A program made the position numbers and the translations under genes. Shown piece by piece: positions 46,100 through 60,380 of a stretch of 64,000 bases of DNA. Below the pieces are notes generated by a model, which did not search any database, was not told the DNA's origin, and saw only the letters and a list, made by a program, of their open reading frames with translations. This DNA comes from Papaver somniferum (lineage: Eukaryota; Streptophyta; Magnoliopsida; Ranunculales; Papaveraceae), in the NCBI RefSeq assembly GCF_003573695.1, contig NC_039361.1, positions 93,297,592 to 93,361,591 of the forward strand. Reading direction: 5' to 3'. How positions within the stretch are numbered: position 1 is the stretch's first letter; each line of letters starts with the position of its first letter.

Positions 46100-48490
46100 G
46101 GATAATGATTATTTGACCAAGCAACAAAATATTATTCTTCGCCAAAAAGCAAGGAACAAATGGATTTTGGAGGGAGCTAGTAACTCAAGTTTTCTGCATA
46201 ATAGCATTCGCATTCATAGAGGTAATAACACTATTTCCGAGCTTGTGGATGATGCTGGTAATACTATCACAGATGGGGATCAATTGTGCCAACATGTTGT
46301 TTCTTATTATGAGAACAAGTTTAATGGTGTGGAAATGCCGGTTGAAGATCAGATTTTTTATTACGATCATTTGTCTATTACTTTGTAGCAATTCTTTTTT
46401 GCTGGAAACATAAATGTACTCCTAGTGGGGATAATTCGAGTCTTATTATTCTCCTGGCAATGGTTAGAGGAGCTAATTCTCTTCGGAATTTTAGACTTAT
46501 TGGCCTTAGTAATTTCTTTTTCAAGATCTTTACTAAAATTTTAACTTCCAGACTGGGAAGTGTTTTGGAAAAACTTGTCTCTGAGGAACAAGTGGCTTTC
46601 ATGAAAGAGAGAAATATTCACGAAAATATTAACTTGGCCTCTGAGATGGTTAATGAGCTTCATATTAAAAGCAAGGATGGCGATTTGGGAATAAAATTGG
46701 ATATTTCTCAGGCTTTTGATACTGTTAGTTGGTCTTTTTGTTTTGGAGGTGCTCCGCAGGTAGGTTTCTCTGAGGATTGGTGTACATGGATCCATTCTAT
46801 CTTACAATCTGCTCGTATTTCTGTTCTTTTAAATTTCCGCCCGGAAGGGTTCTTCAAAATTAATAGAGGTTTATGTCAAGGTGATACCCTTTCTTCCTTG
46901 ATTTTTGTTTTGATTGAAGATGTCCTTAGCAGGAACATTTCTAAGCTTTTTAAGGAGAAGAAAATGTCACCAATGGTTACGAGAAATGGTATTTCCCCTA
47001 CTCATTTATTCTTTGCTGATGATATTATGATTTTTTATAAAGGAAATATGAAAAGTGTGAGAAATATGGTTTCTTTACTAGAGCAGTATCATCGTGTTTC
47101 TGGGCAAACCGTTTGCAGGCAAAAAAGTAAAATTTATTATGATGGGGGGTCTTTGAGTAGACGGAGAACTATTGTTAATTTTCTTGTTATGAGTCTTGCT
47201 TCTTTTCCTGATCGTCATTTGGGAGTGCAAATCATGCCAGGGGCGGTGAGATACAGACATATATGTACTGTCATTGATAAAATAAAAAATCAATTAGCTG
47301 TCTGGAAAGGTAAAATGTTTTCATTCCAGGATAGAGTGGTGCTTGTTAAAACTGTCATTGCTAGTTATTCCATCAATAATATGGCGGTTTATAAATGGCC
47401 TCTAAAGTTCATTCAACAATGCGAAGGGGTGATTCGGAATTTTATTTGGTATGGGGATTCCGGAATATCCAGGGATTTTGTTGTTGGTTTTGATAAAGTC
47501 TGCTCTCCTCTTTATGAAGGGGGACTTGGTCTTACCAGATTGAGTGTCATGAATAAGGCTTTGGTTGCTAAACTCTGGTGGAATATCAAAAGATCACATA
47601 AGAAATGGGCTCGGTTCTTAGAAGCTAAATACACTTGTATGGACGGTAGAGTGAAGGATTATGGGATAAAATCTACTATTCTGCCTGGTGTTCGTTGGGT
47701 TGATAGAATGGTTGCTCAAAATACTAAATCTTTGATTAGTGATGGGAGATCCACGCCTCTTTATTTTGATATCTGGTTGGTACCGTTTCTATCGCTGATA
47801 TTTTAGGAGATCAGAACTTGGATAGGTCAGCAAAAGTGAGTGAAATAATTGTGGATGGGGATTGCTTTATCAATAATACTCACGGTGACAATTTGTTACG
47901 GGCTAGAGTTAATCTCGCTACTCTTCCCAGGTTGCGTCATGGACCAGATTTTTTTTTTTTTTGGTGCCGGATTTGAAGGGGGTTTTGTCTGTAAGTTCTG
48001 CTAGGGAGATTATTCGTCAAAAATATCATGTTCTTCTTGGAGTTGCTTTACTCTGGCGCAAGGCAGTTTACCCAATGCTTGCGGCACAAAAATGGAAAAT
48101 AATGAGGGGAGCATGTGCGACTCTCGACAAAGTCCAAAGCGGTTTCAAGATCTCTTTTCTAACAGATGTTGTTTGTGCAGGTCTGCGGAGGAGTCCTTAG
48201 ACCATATCCTTTGGTCGTGTACTTTTGCTCAGAGTGCCAGGACGTGGATAGCTGAAATTTTTGGTTTACGGCCTCACCAAAATTTCATAATTGCTGACAA
48301 GTCTGCCGAAGGAAAAAGTCCAATTGTTAAAGACTTGTGGTTGATTGTTGTGCTTGTTACTCGGTCTGAACTTTGGAATATTAGAAACAAAATTGTTTTT
48401 GAAAAGAAGATGATCAGCTGGAGTTTCTTTAGGAAGTGCATTTTCACTCTTATTCATGATTATTCTTCGAGATTAAAGATTTTCATGTTT
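46100..48490 (+). pseudogene. LINE-2 ORF2: reverse transcriptase and zinc-binding region
   Basis: The pre-RT part (46100-46388) shows KQQNIILRQKARNKWILEGA and is closed by TAG at 46386. The RT core is open from 46460 to 47806 (448 codons): SLRNFRLIGLSNFFFKIF, LDISQAFDTVSW with the first catalytic Asp, GFFKINRGLCQGD, HLFFADDIMIF with the paired Asp residues, and the thumb region. Frame changes occur near 47780, in the T-run at 47950-47962, and near 48130. The zinc-binding region reads CCLCRSAEESLDHILWSCTF (about 48167-48226). Both RT catalytic motifs survive, but the enzyme could not be made whole. Confidence 0.9.
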
Positions 48491-48500
48491 TGTTGAGGAG

Positions 48501-49058
48501 TTGCAGATTCGGAATTTTTTTAAGGTACATCATAGACAAGTCAATCATACAGTTCCGGTGGAAGTTTTCTGGGTGCCTCCGGAAAGGGGAAAGATTATGC
48601 TATGTTGTGATGGAGCAACTCGTGGTAATGGAGCCGGTATAGCTGGAGCAGGTGTTGTAGTCCGTGATGAAGAGTGTAACGTTCTTGGAGCAATGAGCAT
48701 TTGCCTGGGCATTACAAATAGTTTTCTTGCGGAATTATATGGAATTATTGTTGGATTTGAATGGGCTGTCAAGTGGGGAATTAGACGTATGCTGGTTTGG
48801 TCGGATTCTGTTAGTGCTATTTATGCTTTGGAAAATATGTCTCTGCCTTGGTTTGTTATACAACGTTGGGAAGATGTTCGACAATTATATGATTCAATCC
48901 GTTTTAAACATACATATCGTGAAACCAATTTTGCTGCGGATATTATGGAAAAAAGAGGATGTCAACTAGGTGAAGGGGAAGGGATAAACTATGATGGAAG
49001 ACCTGATTTTCTTAATTCTATAGAATATCCTCATGTTTCTTATTTTAGATTTAAATAG
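48501..49058 (+). pseudogene. LINE-2 RNase H domain
   Basis: Open for 185 codons. The pattern is MLCCDGATRGNGAGIAGAGV (first Asp), NSFLAELYGIIVGFEWA (Glu), MLVWSDSVSAI (Asp) and TYRETNFAADIMEKRG (the terminal Asp/His-type block), ending VSYFRFK at 49058. All four acidic positions expected for an RNase H appear to be there. It is the C-terminal domain of ORF2, out of frame with the RT part in this copy. Plant L1 elements with an added RNase H are known. Confidence 0.88.
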
Positions 49059-52000
49059 TTTATAAGTTTTTGGGGTTTCTCGGACCTCTTTTCTTGTATT
49101 CTATTTGTAAATATCTCTTTTATTTAATATAATTTTTTGACTTATCAAAAAAAAAATTATGAACTCTTTATTTTTGTGTTGGCTTTGTCTTTCTATTTGA
49201 TTCAAGATAGGTGAAATTTGTTAGGAATTAGATTAGTTCTGCTTGGTCTTTCATCCTTCTTCTATTGTGAAATTGGACTTCCTTCATATTTTCTTGAATC
49301 AACGTACATAGAAATGCAATTTTCACTAGACGTATTGCCTTAGAACATATTAATTGTAATTACAATATATGTTTCAAACTTTTTCTGTTAAAGATGAGTT
49401 TATCTAGTTTACAATTTAGTCTCAGAAATCAATTTACGACTTATAACGAAGTGTGTAGACTTTTTTGAGTTAATGTATATAAAACTCAACATTTTTATGA
49501 ACTCTTTCCTTTTGTGTTGGCTTTGTCTTTCTATCTGATTCAAGATAGATGAAATTTGTTAGGATTTGGATTAGTTCTGCTTGGTCTTTCATCCTTCTTC
49601 TATTGTGAAATTTGACTTCCTTCATATTTTCTTGAATCAACGTACATAGAAATGCAATTTTTAGTAGAAGTAATGCCTTAGAACATATTATTTGTGATTA
49701 CAATAAATTTTTCAAACTTTTTCAGTTAAAGATGAGTTTATCTAGTTTACAATTTAGTCTCAGAAATCAATTTCCGACTTATAACGAAGTGTATAGACTT
49801 TTTTGAGTTAACGTATATTAAATTCAACATTTTTATGAACTCTTTCTTTTTGTGTTGGCTTTGTCTTTCTATTTGATTCAAGATAGATGAAATTTGTTAG
49901 GATTTGGATTAGTTTTGCATGGTCTTTCATCATTCTTCTATTGTGAAATTTGACTTCCTTCAGATTTTCTTGAATCAACGCACATAGAAATGCAATTTTT
50001 ACTAGACGTATTGCCTTAGAACATATTAATTGTAATTATAATACATTTTTCAAACTTTTTCAGTTAAAGATGAGTTTATCTAGTTTACAATTTAGTCTCA
50101 GAAATCAATTTCCGACTTATAACGAAATGTGTAGACTTTTTTGAGTTAACATATATAAAATTCAACATTTTTATGAACTCTTTCTTTTTGTGTTGGCTTT
50201 GTCTTTCTATTTGATTCAAGATAGATGAAATTCGTTAGGGTTTAGATTAGTTTTGCATCGTCTTTCATCCTTCTTCTATTGTGAAATTTGACTTCCTTCA
50301 TATTTTCTTGAATCGACGTACATAGAAATGCAATTTTTACTAGACGTATTGCCTTAGAACATATTAATTGTAATTACAATATATGTTTCAAACTTTTTCT
50401 GTTAAAGATGAATTTATCTAGTATACAATTTAGTCTCAGAAATCAACTTCTGACTTATAACGAAGTGTGTAGACTATTTTGAGTTAACGTATATAAAGTT
50501 CAACATATTTATGAACTCTTTATTTTTGTATTGGCTTTATATTTCTATCTGATTCAAGATAGATGAAATTTTTTAGGATTTGGATTAGTTCTGCTTGGTC
50601 TTTCAACCTTCTTCTATTGTGAACTTGACTTCCTTCATATTTTCTTGAATCAACGTACATATAAATGCAATTTTTAGTAGACGTAATGCCTTAGAAGATA
50701 TTATTTGTGATTACAATACATTTTTCAAACTTTTTCAGTTAAAGATGAGTTTATCTAGTTTACAATTTAGTCTCAGAAATAAATTTCCGACTTATAACGA
50801 AGTGTGTAGACTTTTTTGAGTTAACGTATATTAAATTAAACATTTTTATGAACTCTTTCTTTTTGTGTTGGCTTTGTCTTTCTATTTGATTCAAGATAGA
50901 TGAAATTTGTTAGGATTTGGATTAGTTTTGCATGGTCTTTCATCCTTCTTCTGTTGTGAAATTTGACTTCCTTCATATTTTCTTGAATCAACGCACATAG
51001 AAATGCAATTTTTACTAGACGTATTGCCTTAGAACATATTAATTGTAATTACAATATATTTTTCAAACTTTTTATGTTAAAGATGACTTTATCTAGTATA
51101 CAATTTAGTCTCAGAAATCAACTTCCGACTTATAACGAAGTGTGTAGACTATGTTGAGTTAACGTATACAAAATTTAACATATTTATGAACTCTTTATTT
51201 TTGTATTGGCTTTGTCTTTCTATCTGATTCAAGATAGATGAAATTTGTTAGGATTTGGATTAGTTCTGCTTGGTCTTTCAACCTTCTTCTATTGTGAAAT
51301 TTGACTTCCTTCATATTTTCTTGAATCAACGTACATATAAATGCAATTTTTAGTAGACGTAATGCCTTAGAACATATTATTTGTGATTACAATACATTTT
51401 TTAAACTTTTTCAGTTAAAGATGAGTTTATCTAGTTTACAATTTAGTCTCAGAAATCAATTTCCGACTTATAACGAAGTGTGTAGACTTTTTTGAGTTAA
51501 CGTATATTAAATTCAACATTTTTATGAACTCTTTCTTTTTGTGTTGGATTTGTCTTTCTATTTGATTCAAGATAGATGAAATTTGTTAGGATTTGGATTA
51601 GTTCTGCATGGTCTATCATCCTTCTTCTATTGTGAAATTTGACTTCCTTCATATTTTCTTGAATCAACGTACATAGAAATGCAATTTTTAGTAGACGTAA
51701 TGCCTTAGAACATATTATTTGTGATTACAATACATTTTTCAAACTTTTTCAGTTAAAGATGAGTTTATCTAGTTTACAATTTAGTCTCAGAAATCAATTT
51801 CCGACTTATAACGAAGTGTGTAGACTTTTTTGAGTTAACGTATATTAAATTCAACATTTTTATGAACTCTTTCTTTTTGTGTTGGCTTTGTCTTTATATT
51901 TGATTCAAGATAGATGAAATTTGTTAGGATTTGGATTAGTTTTTTATGGTCTTTCATCATTCCTCTATTGTGAAATTTGACTTCCTTGATATTTTCTTGA

Positions 52001-53639
52001 ATCAACGTACATAGAAATGAAATTTTTATTAGAGGTATTACCTTGGAACATATTAATTGTAATTACAATATATTTTTCAAACTTTTTCTTTTAAAGATGA
52101 ATTTATCTAGTATACAATTCAGTCTCAGAAATCAACTTCCGACTTATAACGGAGTGTGTAGACTATTTTGAGTTAACGTATATAAAGTTCAACATATTTA
52201 TGAACTCTTTATTTTTGTATTGGCTTTGTCTTTCTATCTGATTCAAGATAGATGAAATTTGTTAGGATTTGGATTAGTTCTGCTTGGTCTTTCGTCCTTC
52301 TTCTATTGTGAAATTTGACTTCCTTCATATTTTCTTGAATCAACGTACATAGAAATGCAATTTTTACTAGACGTATTGCCTTAGAACATATTAATTGTAA
52401 TTACAATACATTTTTCAAACTTTTTCTGTTAAAGATGAGTTTATCTAGTTTACAATTTAGTCTCATAAATCAATTTCCGACTTATAACGAAATGTGTAGA
52501 CTTTTTTGAGTTAACGTATATAAAATTCAACATTCTTATGAACTCTTTCTTTTTGTGTTGGCTTTGTTTTTCTATCTGATTCAAGATAGATGAAATTTGT
52601 TAGTATTTGGATTAGTTCTGCTTGGTCTTTCATCCTTCTTCTATTGTGAAATTTGACTTCCTTCATATTTTCTTGAATCAACGTACATAGAAATGCAATT
52701 TTTAGTAGACGTAATGCCTTAGAACATATTATTTGTGATTACAATACATTTTTCAAACTTTTTCAGTTAAAGATGAGTTTATCTAGTTTACAATTTAGTC
52801 TCAGAAATCAATTTCCGACTTATAACGAAGTGTGTAGACTTTTTTGAGTTAACGTATATTAAATTCAACATTTTTATGAACTTTTTCTTTTTGTGTTGGC
52901 TTTGTCTTTCTATTTGATTCAAGATAGATGAAATTTGTTAGGATTTGGATTAGTTTTGCATGGTCTTTCATCCTTTTCTATTGTGAAATTTGACTTCCTT
53001 CATATTTTCTTGAATCAACGTACATAGAAATGCAATTTTTAGTAGACGTATTGCCTTAGAACATATTAATTGTAATTACAATACATTTTTCAAACTTTTT
53101 CTGTTAAAGATGATTTTATCTAGTTTACAATTTAGTCTCAAAAATCAATTTCCGACTTATAACGAAATGTGTAGACTTTTTTGAGTTAACGTATATAAAA
53201 TTCAACATTCCTATGAACTCTTTCTTTTTGTGTTGGCTTTGTCTTTCTATTTGATTCAAGATAGATGAAATTTGTTAGGATTTGGATTAGTTCTACATGG
53301 TCTTTCAACCTTCTTCTATTGTGAAATTTGACTTCCTTCATATTTTCTTGAATCAACGTACATAGAAATGCAATTTTTAGTAGACGTAATGCCTTAGAAC
53401 ATATTATTTGTGATTACAATACATTTTTCAAACTTTTTTAGTTAAAGATGAGTTTATCTAGTTTACAATTTAGTCTCAGAAATTCCGACTTATAACGAAG
53501 TGTGTAGACTTTTTTGAGTTAACGTATATTAAATTCAACATTTTTATGAACTCTTTCTTTTTGTGTTGGCTTTGTCTTTCTATTTGATTCAAGATAGATG
53601 AAATTTGTTAGGATTTGGATTAGTTTTGCATGGTCTTTC

Positions 53640-55567
53640 ATCCTTCTTCTAATGTGAAATTTGACTTCCTTCATATTTTCTTGAATCAACGTACATAGAA
53701 ATGTAATTTTTACTAGACGTATTGTATTAGAACATATTAATTATATTTACAATACATTTTTCAAACTTTTTCTGTGAGTTTATCTAGTTTACAATTTAGT
53801 CTCAGAAATCAATTTCCGACTTATAACGAAAGGTGTAGACTTTTTTGAGTTAATGTAAATAAAATTCAACATTTTTATGAACTCTTTCTTTTTGTGTTGG
53901 CTTTGTCTTTCTATTTGATTCAATATAGATGAAATTTGTTAGGATTTGGATTAGTTCTGCATGGTCTTTCATCCTTCTTCTATTGTGAAATTTGACTTCC
54001 TTCATATTTTCTTGAATCAACATACATAGAAATGCAATTTTTACTAGACGTATTGCCTTAGAACATATTAATTGTAATTACAATACATTTTTCAAACTTT
54101 TTCTGTTAAAGATGAGTTTATCTAGTTTACAATTTAGTCTCAGAAATCAATTTCCGAGTTATAACGAAATGTGTAGACTTTTTTGAGTTAACGTATATAA
54201 AATTCAACATTTTTATGAACTCTTTCTTTTTGTGTTGGCTTTGTCTTTCTATTTGATTCAAGATAGATGAAATTTGTTAGGATTTGGATCAGTTCTGCAT
54301 GGTCTTTCATCCTTCTTCTTTTGTGAAATTGGACAATGCAATTTTTAGTAGACGTAATGCCTTAGAACATATTATTTGTGATTACAATACATTTTTCAAA
54401 CTTTTTCAGTTAAAGATGAGTTTATCTAGTTTACAATTTAGTCTCAGATATCAATTTCCGACTTATAACGAAGTGTGTAGACTTTTTTAAGTTAACGTAT
54501 ATTAAATTCAACAATTTTATGAACTCTTTCTTTTTGTGTTGGATTTGTCTTTCTATTTGATTCAAGATAGATGAAATTTGTTAGGATTTGGATTAGTTCT
54601 GCATGGTCCTTCATCCTTCTTCTATTGTGAAATTGGACTTCCTTCATATTTTCTTGAATCAACGTACATAAAAAATGCAATTTTTACTAGACGTATTGCC
54701 TTAGAACATATTATTTGTAATTACAATACATTTTTCAAACTTTTTCTGTTAAAGATGAGTTTATCTAGTTTACAATTTAGTCTCAGAAATCAATTTCCGA
54801 CTTATAACGAGTGTAGACTTTTTTGAGTTAACGTATATTAAATTCAACATTTTTATGAACTCTTTCTTTTTGTGTTGGCTTGTCTTTCTATTTGATTCAA
54901 GATAGATGAAATTTGTTAGAATTTGGATTATTTTTGCATGGTCTTTCATCCTTTTCTATTGTGAAATTTGACTTCCTTCATATTTTCTTGAATCAACGTA
55001 CATAAAAATGCAATTTTTACTAGACGTATTGCCTTAGAACATATTAATTGTAATTACAATACATTTTTCAAACTTTTTCTGTTAAAGATGAGTTTATCTA
55101 GTTTACAATTTAGTCTCAGAAATCAATTTTCGACTTATAACGAAATGTGTAGACTTTTGTGAGTTAACGTATATAAAATTCAACATTTTTATGAACTCTT
55201 TCTTTTTGTGTTGGCTTTGTCTTTCTATTTGATTCAAGATAGATGAAATTTGTTAGGATTTTTTATTAGTTCTGCATGGTCTTTCATCCTTATTCTAATG
55301 TGAAATTTGACTTCCTTCATATTTTCTTGAATCAACGTACATAGAAATGTAATTTTTACTAGATGTATTGTATTAGAACATATTAATTATATTTACAATA
55401 CATTTTTAAAACTTTTTCTGTGAGTTTATCTAGTTTACAATTTAGTCTCAGAAATCAATTTCCGACTTATAACGAAAGGTGTAGACTTTTTTGAGTTAAT
55501 GTAAATAAAATTCAACATTTTTATGAACTCTTTCTTTTTGTGTTGGCTTTGTCTTTCTATTTGATTC
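53640..55567. repeat. Five-monomer higher-order unit, about 1,646 bp
   Basis: A set of rare changes (tctaatgtg, attgtattagaac, ttatatttac, and a deletion turning ctgttaaagatgag into ctgtgag) occurs at 53650-53780 and again at 55293-55425, with caatatag at 53921 and 55567. Between them one monomer has a 36-bp deletion (near 54335). The same order of variants appears again at 61890-63225. Confidence 0.8.
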
Positions 55568-58500
55568 AATATAGATGAAATTTGTTAGGATTTGGATTAG
55601 TTCTGCATGGTCTTTCATCCTTCTTCTATTGTGAAATTTGACTTCCTTCATATTTTCTTGAATCAACGTACATAGAAATGCAATTTTTAGTAGACGTAAT
55701 GCCTTAGAACATATTATTTGTGATTACAATACATTTTTCAAACTTTTTCAGTTAAAGATGAGTTTATCTAGTTTACAATTTAGTCTCAGAAATCAATTTC
55801 CGACTTATAACGAAGTGTGTAAACTTTTTTGAGTTAACGTATATTAAATTCAACATTTTTAAGAACTCTTTCTTTTTGTGTTGGCTTTGTATTTCTATTT
55901 GATTCAAGATAGATGAAATTTTTTAGGATTTGGATTAGTTTTGCATGGTCTTTCATCCTTTTCTATTGTGAAATTTGACTTCCTTCATATTTTCTTGAAT
56001 CAACGTACATAGAGATGCAATTTTTACTAGACGTATTGCCTTAGAATATATTAATTGTAATTATAATACATTTTTCGAAATTTTTCTGTTAAAGATGAGT
56101 TTATCTAGTTTACAATTTAGTCTCAGAAATCAATTTCCGACTTATAACGAAATGTGTAGACTTTTTTTGAGTTAACGTATATAAAATTCAACATTTTTAT
56201 GAACTCTTTCTTTTTGTGTTAGCTTTGTCTTTCTATTTGATTCAAGATATATGAAATTTGTTAGGATTTGGATTAGTTCTGCATGGTCTTTCATCCTTCT
56301 TCTATTGTGAAATTAGACATCCTTCATATTTTCATTAATCAACGTACATAGAAATGCATTTTTTACTAGACGTATTGCCTTAGAACATATTAATTGTAAT
56401 TACAATAGATTTTTCAAACTTTTTCTGTTAAAGATGAGTTTATATAGTTTTCAATTTAGTCTAACAAATCAATTTCCGACTTATAACGAAATTTGTAGAA
56501 TTTTTTGAGTTAACGTATATAAAATTCAACATTTTTATGAACTCTTTCTTTTTATGTTGACTTTGTCTTTCTATTTGATTCAAGATAGATGAAATTTGTT
56601 AGGATTTGGATTAGTTCTGTATGGTCTTTCATCCTTCTTCTATTGTGAAATTTGACTTCCTTGATATTTTCTTGAATCAACGTACATGGAAATGAAATTT
56701 TTATTAGAGGTATTACCTTGGAACATATTAATTGTAATTACGATATATTTTTCAAACTTTTTCTATTAAAGATGAATTTATCTAGTATACAATTTAGTCT
56801 CAGAAATCAACTTCCGACTTATAACGAAGTGTGTAGACTATTTTGAGTTAACGTATATAAAGTTCAACATATTTATGAACTCTTTCTTTTTGTGTTGGCT
56901 TTGTCTTTCTATTTGATTCAAGATAGATGAAATTTGTTAGGATTTGGATTAGTGCTGCATGGTCTTTCATCCTTCTTCTATTGTGAAATTAGACATCCTT
57001 CATATTTTCATGAATCAACGTACATAGAAATGCATTTTTTACTAGACGTATTGCCTTAGAACATATTAATTGTAATTACAATACATTTTTCAAACTTTTT
57101 CTGTTAAAGATGAGTTTATCTAGTTTTCAATTTAGTCCCATAAATCAATTTCCGACTTATAACGAAATTTGTAGAATTTTTTGAGTTAACGTATATAAAA
57201 TTCAACATTTTTATGAACTCTTTCTTTTTGTGTTGGCTTTGTCTTTCTATTTGATTCAAGATTGATGAAATTTATTAGGATTTGGATTAGTTATGCATGG
57301 TCTTTCATCCTTCTTATATTGTGAAATTTGACTTCCTTGATATTTTCTTGAATCAACATACATAGAAATGAAATTTTTATTAGAGGTATTACCTTGGAAC
57401 ATATTAATTGTAATTACAATATATTTTTCAAACTTTTTCTGTTAAAGATGAATTTATCTAGTATACAATTTAGTCTCAGAAATCAACTTCCGACTTATAA
57501 CGAAGTGTGTAGACTATTTTGAGTTAACGTATATAAAGTTCAACATATTTATGAACTCTTTATTTTTGTATTGGCTTTGTCTTTCTATCTGATTCAAGAT
57601 AGATGAAATTTGTTAGGATTTGGATTAGTTTTGCATGGTATTTCATCCTTTTCTATTGTGAAATTTGACTTCCTTCATATTTTCTTGAATCAACGTACAT
57701 AGAAATGCAATTTTTATTAGACGTATTTCCTTAGAACATATTAATTGTAATTACAATAAGTTTTTCAAACTTTTCTGCTAAAGATGAGTTTATCTAGTTT
57801 ACAATTTAGTCTCAATAGTCAATTTCCGACTTATAACGAAATGTGTAGACTTTTTTGAGTTAACGTATATAAAATTCAACATATTTATGAACTCTTTCTT
57901 TTTGTATTGGCTTTGTCTTTCCATTTGATTCAAGATAGATGAAATTTGTTAGGATTTGGATTAGTTCTGCATGGTCTTTCATCCTTCTTCTATTGTAAAT
58001 TTGACTTCCTTCATATTTTCTTGAATCAACGTACATAGAAATGCAATTTTTAGTAGACGTAATGCCTTAGAACATATTATTTGTGATTACAATACATTTT
58101 TCAAACTTTTTCAGTTAAAGATGAGTTTATCTAGTTTACAATTTAGTCTTAGAAATCAATTTCCGACTTATAACGAAGTGTGTAGACTTTTTTGAGTTAA
58201 CGTATATAAAATTCAACATTTTTATGAACTCTTTCTTTTTGTGTTGGCTTTGTCTTTCTATTTGATTCAAGATAGATGAAATTTGTTAGGATTTAGATTC
58301 GTTCTGCATGGTCTTTCATCCTTCTTCTATTGTGAAATTAGACATCCTTCATATTTTCATGAATCAACGTACATAGAAATGCATTTTTTACTAGACGTAT
58401 TACCTTAGAACATATTAATTGTAATTACAATACATTTTTCAAACTTTTTCTGTTAAAGATGAGTTTATTTAGTTTTCAATTTAGTCTCAGAAATCAATTT

Positions 58501-59649
58501 CCGACTTATAAGGAAATTTGTAGAATTTTTTGAGTTAACATATATAAAATTCAACATTCTTATGAACTCTTTCTTTTTGTGTTGGCTTTGTCTTTCTATT
58601 TGATTCAAGATATATGAAATTTGTTATGATTTGGATTAGTTCTGCATCGTCTTTCATCCTTCTTCTATTGTGAAATTTGAATTCCTTCATATTTTCTTGA
58701 ATCAACGTACATAGAAATGCAATTTTTACTAGACGTATTGCCTTAGAACATATTAATTATAATTACAATACATTTTTCAAACTTTTTCTATTAAAGATGA
58801 GTTTATCTAGTTTACAATTTAGTCTCAGAAATCAATTTCCGACTTATAACGAAATGTGTAGACTTTTTTTGAGTTAACGTATATAAAATTCAACATTTTT
58901 ATGAACTCTTTCTTTTTGTGTTGGCTTTGTCTTTCTATTTGATTCAAGATAGATGAAATTTGTTAGGATTTGGATTAGTTCTGCTTGGTCTTTCAACCTT
59001 CTTCTATTGTGAAATTTGACTTCCTTCATATTTTCTTGAATCAACGTACATAGAAATGCAATTTTTTTATTAGACGTAATGCCTTAGAACATATTATTTG
59101 TGATCACAATACATTTTTCAAACTTTTTCAGTTAAAGATGAGTTTATCTAGTTTACAATTTAGTCTCAGAAATCAATTTCGGACTTATAACGAAGTGTGT
59201 AGACTTTTTTGAGTTAATGTATATTAAATTCAACATATTTATGAATTGTTTCTTTTTGTGTTGGCTTTGTCTTTCTATTTGATTCAAGATAGATGAAATT
59301 TGTTTGGATTTGGAATAGTTTTGCATGGTCTTTCATCCTTCTTCTATTGTGAAATTTGACTTCCTTCATATTTTCTTGAATCAACGTACAGTGAAATGCA
59401 ATTTTTAGTGGACGTATTGCCTTAGAACATATTATTTGTGATTACAATACATTTTTCAAAAATTTTCTGTTAAAGATGAGTTTATCTAGTTTACAATTTA
59501 GTCTCAGAAATCAATTTCCGACTTATAACGAAATGTGTAGACTTTTTTGAGTTAACGTATATAAAATTCAACATTTTTATGAACTCGTTCTTTTTGTGTT
59601 GGCTTTGTCTTTCTATTTGATTCAAGATAGATGAAATTTGTTAGGATTT

Positions 59650-60380
59650 GGATTAGTGTTGCATGGTCTTTCATCCTTCTTCTATTGTGAAATTAGACAG
59701 CCTTCATATTTTCATGAATCAACGTACATAGAAATGCATTTTTTACTAGACGTATTGCCTTAGAACATATTAATTGTAATTACAATACATTTTTCAAACT
59801 TTTTCTGTTAAATATGAGTTTATCTAGTTTTCAATCTAGTCCCATAAATCAATTTCCGACTTATAACGAAATTTGTAGAATTCTTTGAGTTAACGTATAT
59901 AAGATTCAACATTTTTATGAACTCTTTCTTTTTGTGTTGGCTTTGTCTTTATAATTGATTCAAGATTGATGAAATTTATTAGGATTTGGATTAGTTATGC
60001 ATGGTCTTTCATCCTTCTTCTATTGTCAAATTTGACTTCCTTGATATTTTCTTGAATCAACATACATAGAAATGAATTTTTTATTAGAGGTAATACCTTG
60101 GAACATATTAATTGTAATTATAATATATTTTTCAAACTTTTTCTGTTAAAGATGAATTTATCTAGTATACAATTTAGTCTCAGAAATCAACTTCCGACTT
60201 ATAACGAAGTGTGTAGATTATTTTGAGTTAACGTATATAAAGTTCAACATATTTATGAACTCTTTATTTTTGTATTGGCTTTGTCTTTCTATCTGATTCA
60301 AGATAGATGAAATTTGTTAGGATTTGGATTAGTTTTGCATGGTCTTTCATCCTTCTTCTATTGTGAAATTTGACTTCCTT
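59650..60380. repeat. Copy of 56950-57680 displaced by eight monomers
   Basis: Both blocks contain the private words tagtcccataaatc (57133 and 59837), attgatgaaatttatta, and gtatacaat in the same order; the offset is about 2704 bp, eight monomers. Confidence 0.75.

Larger units (their letters stand above)
46100..49156 (+). mobile_element. LINE-2: 5'-truncated plant L1-type LINE with RNase H
   Basis: Starts inside ORF2 between endonuclease and RT, directly against ycf2. It continues through RT, thumb, zinc-binding and RNase H regions to a 3' UTR ending ttttttgacttatc and a pure A10 tail at 49147-49156. Satellite follows immediately. No target-site duplication exists, because the left flank is plastid DNA; the left junction must therefore be secondary, or formed by template switching. 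About 130 bp holding the GPDG block of RT are missing near 46390 compared with LINE-1. Confidence 0.92.
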
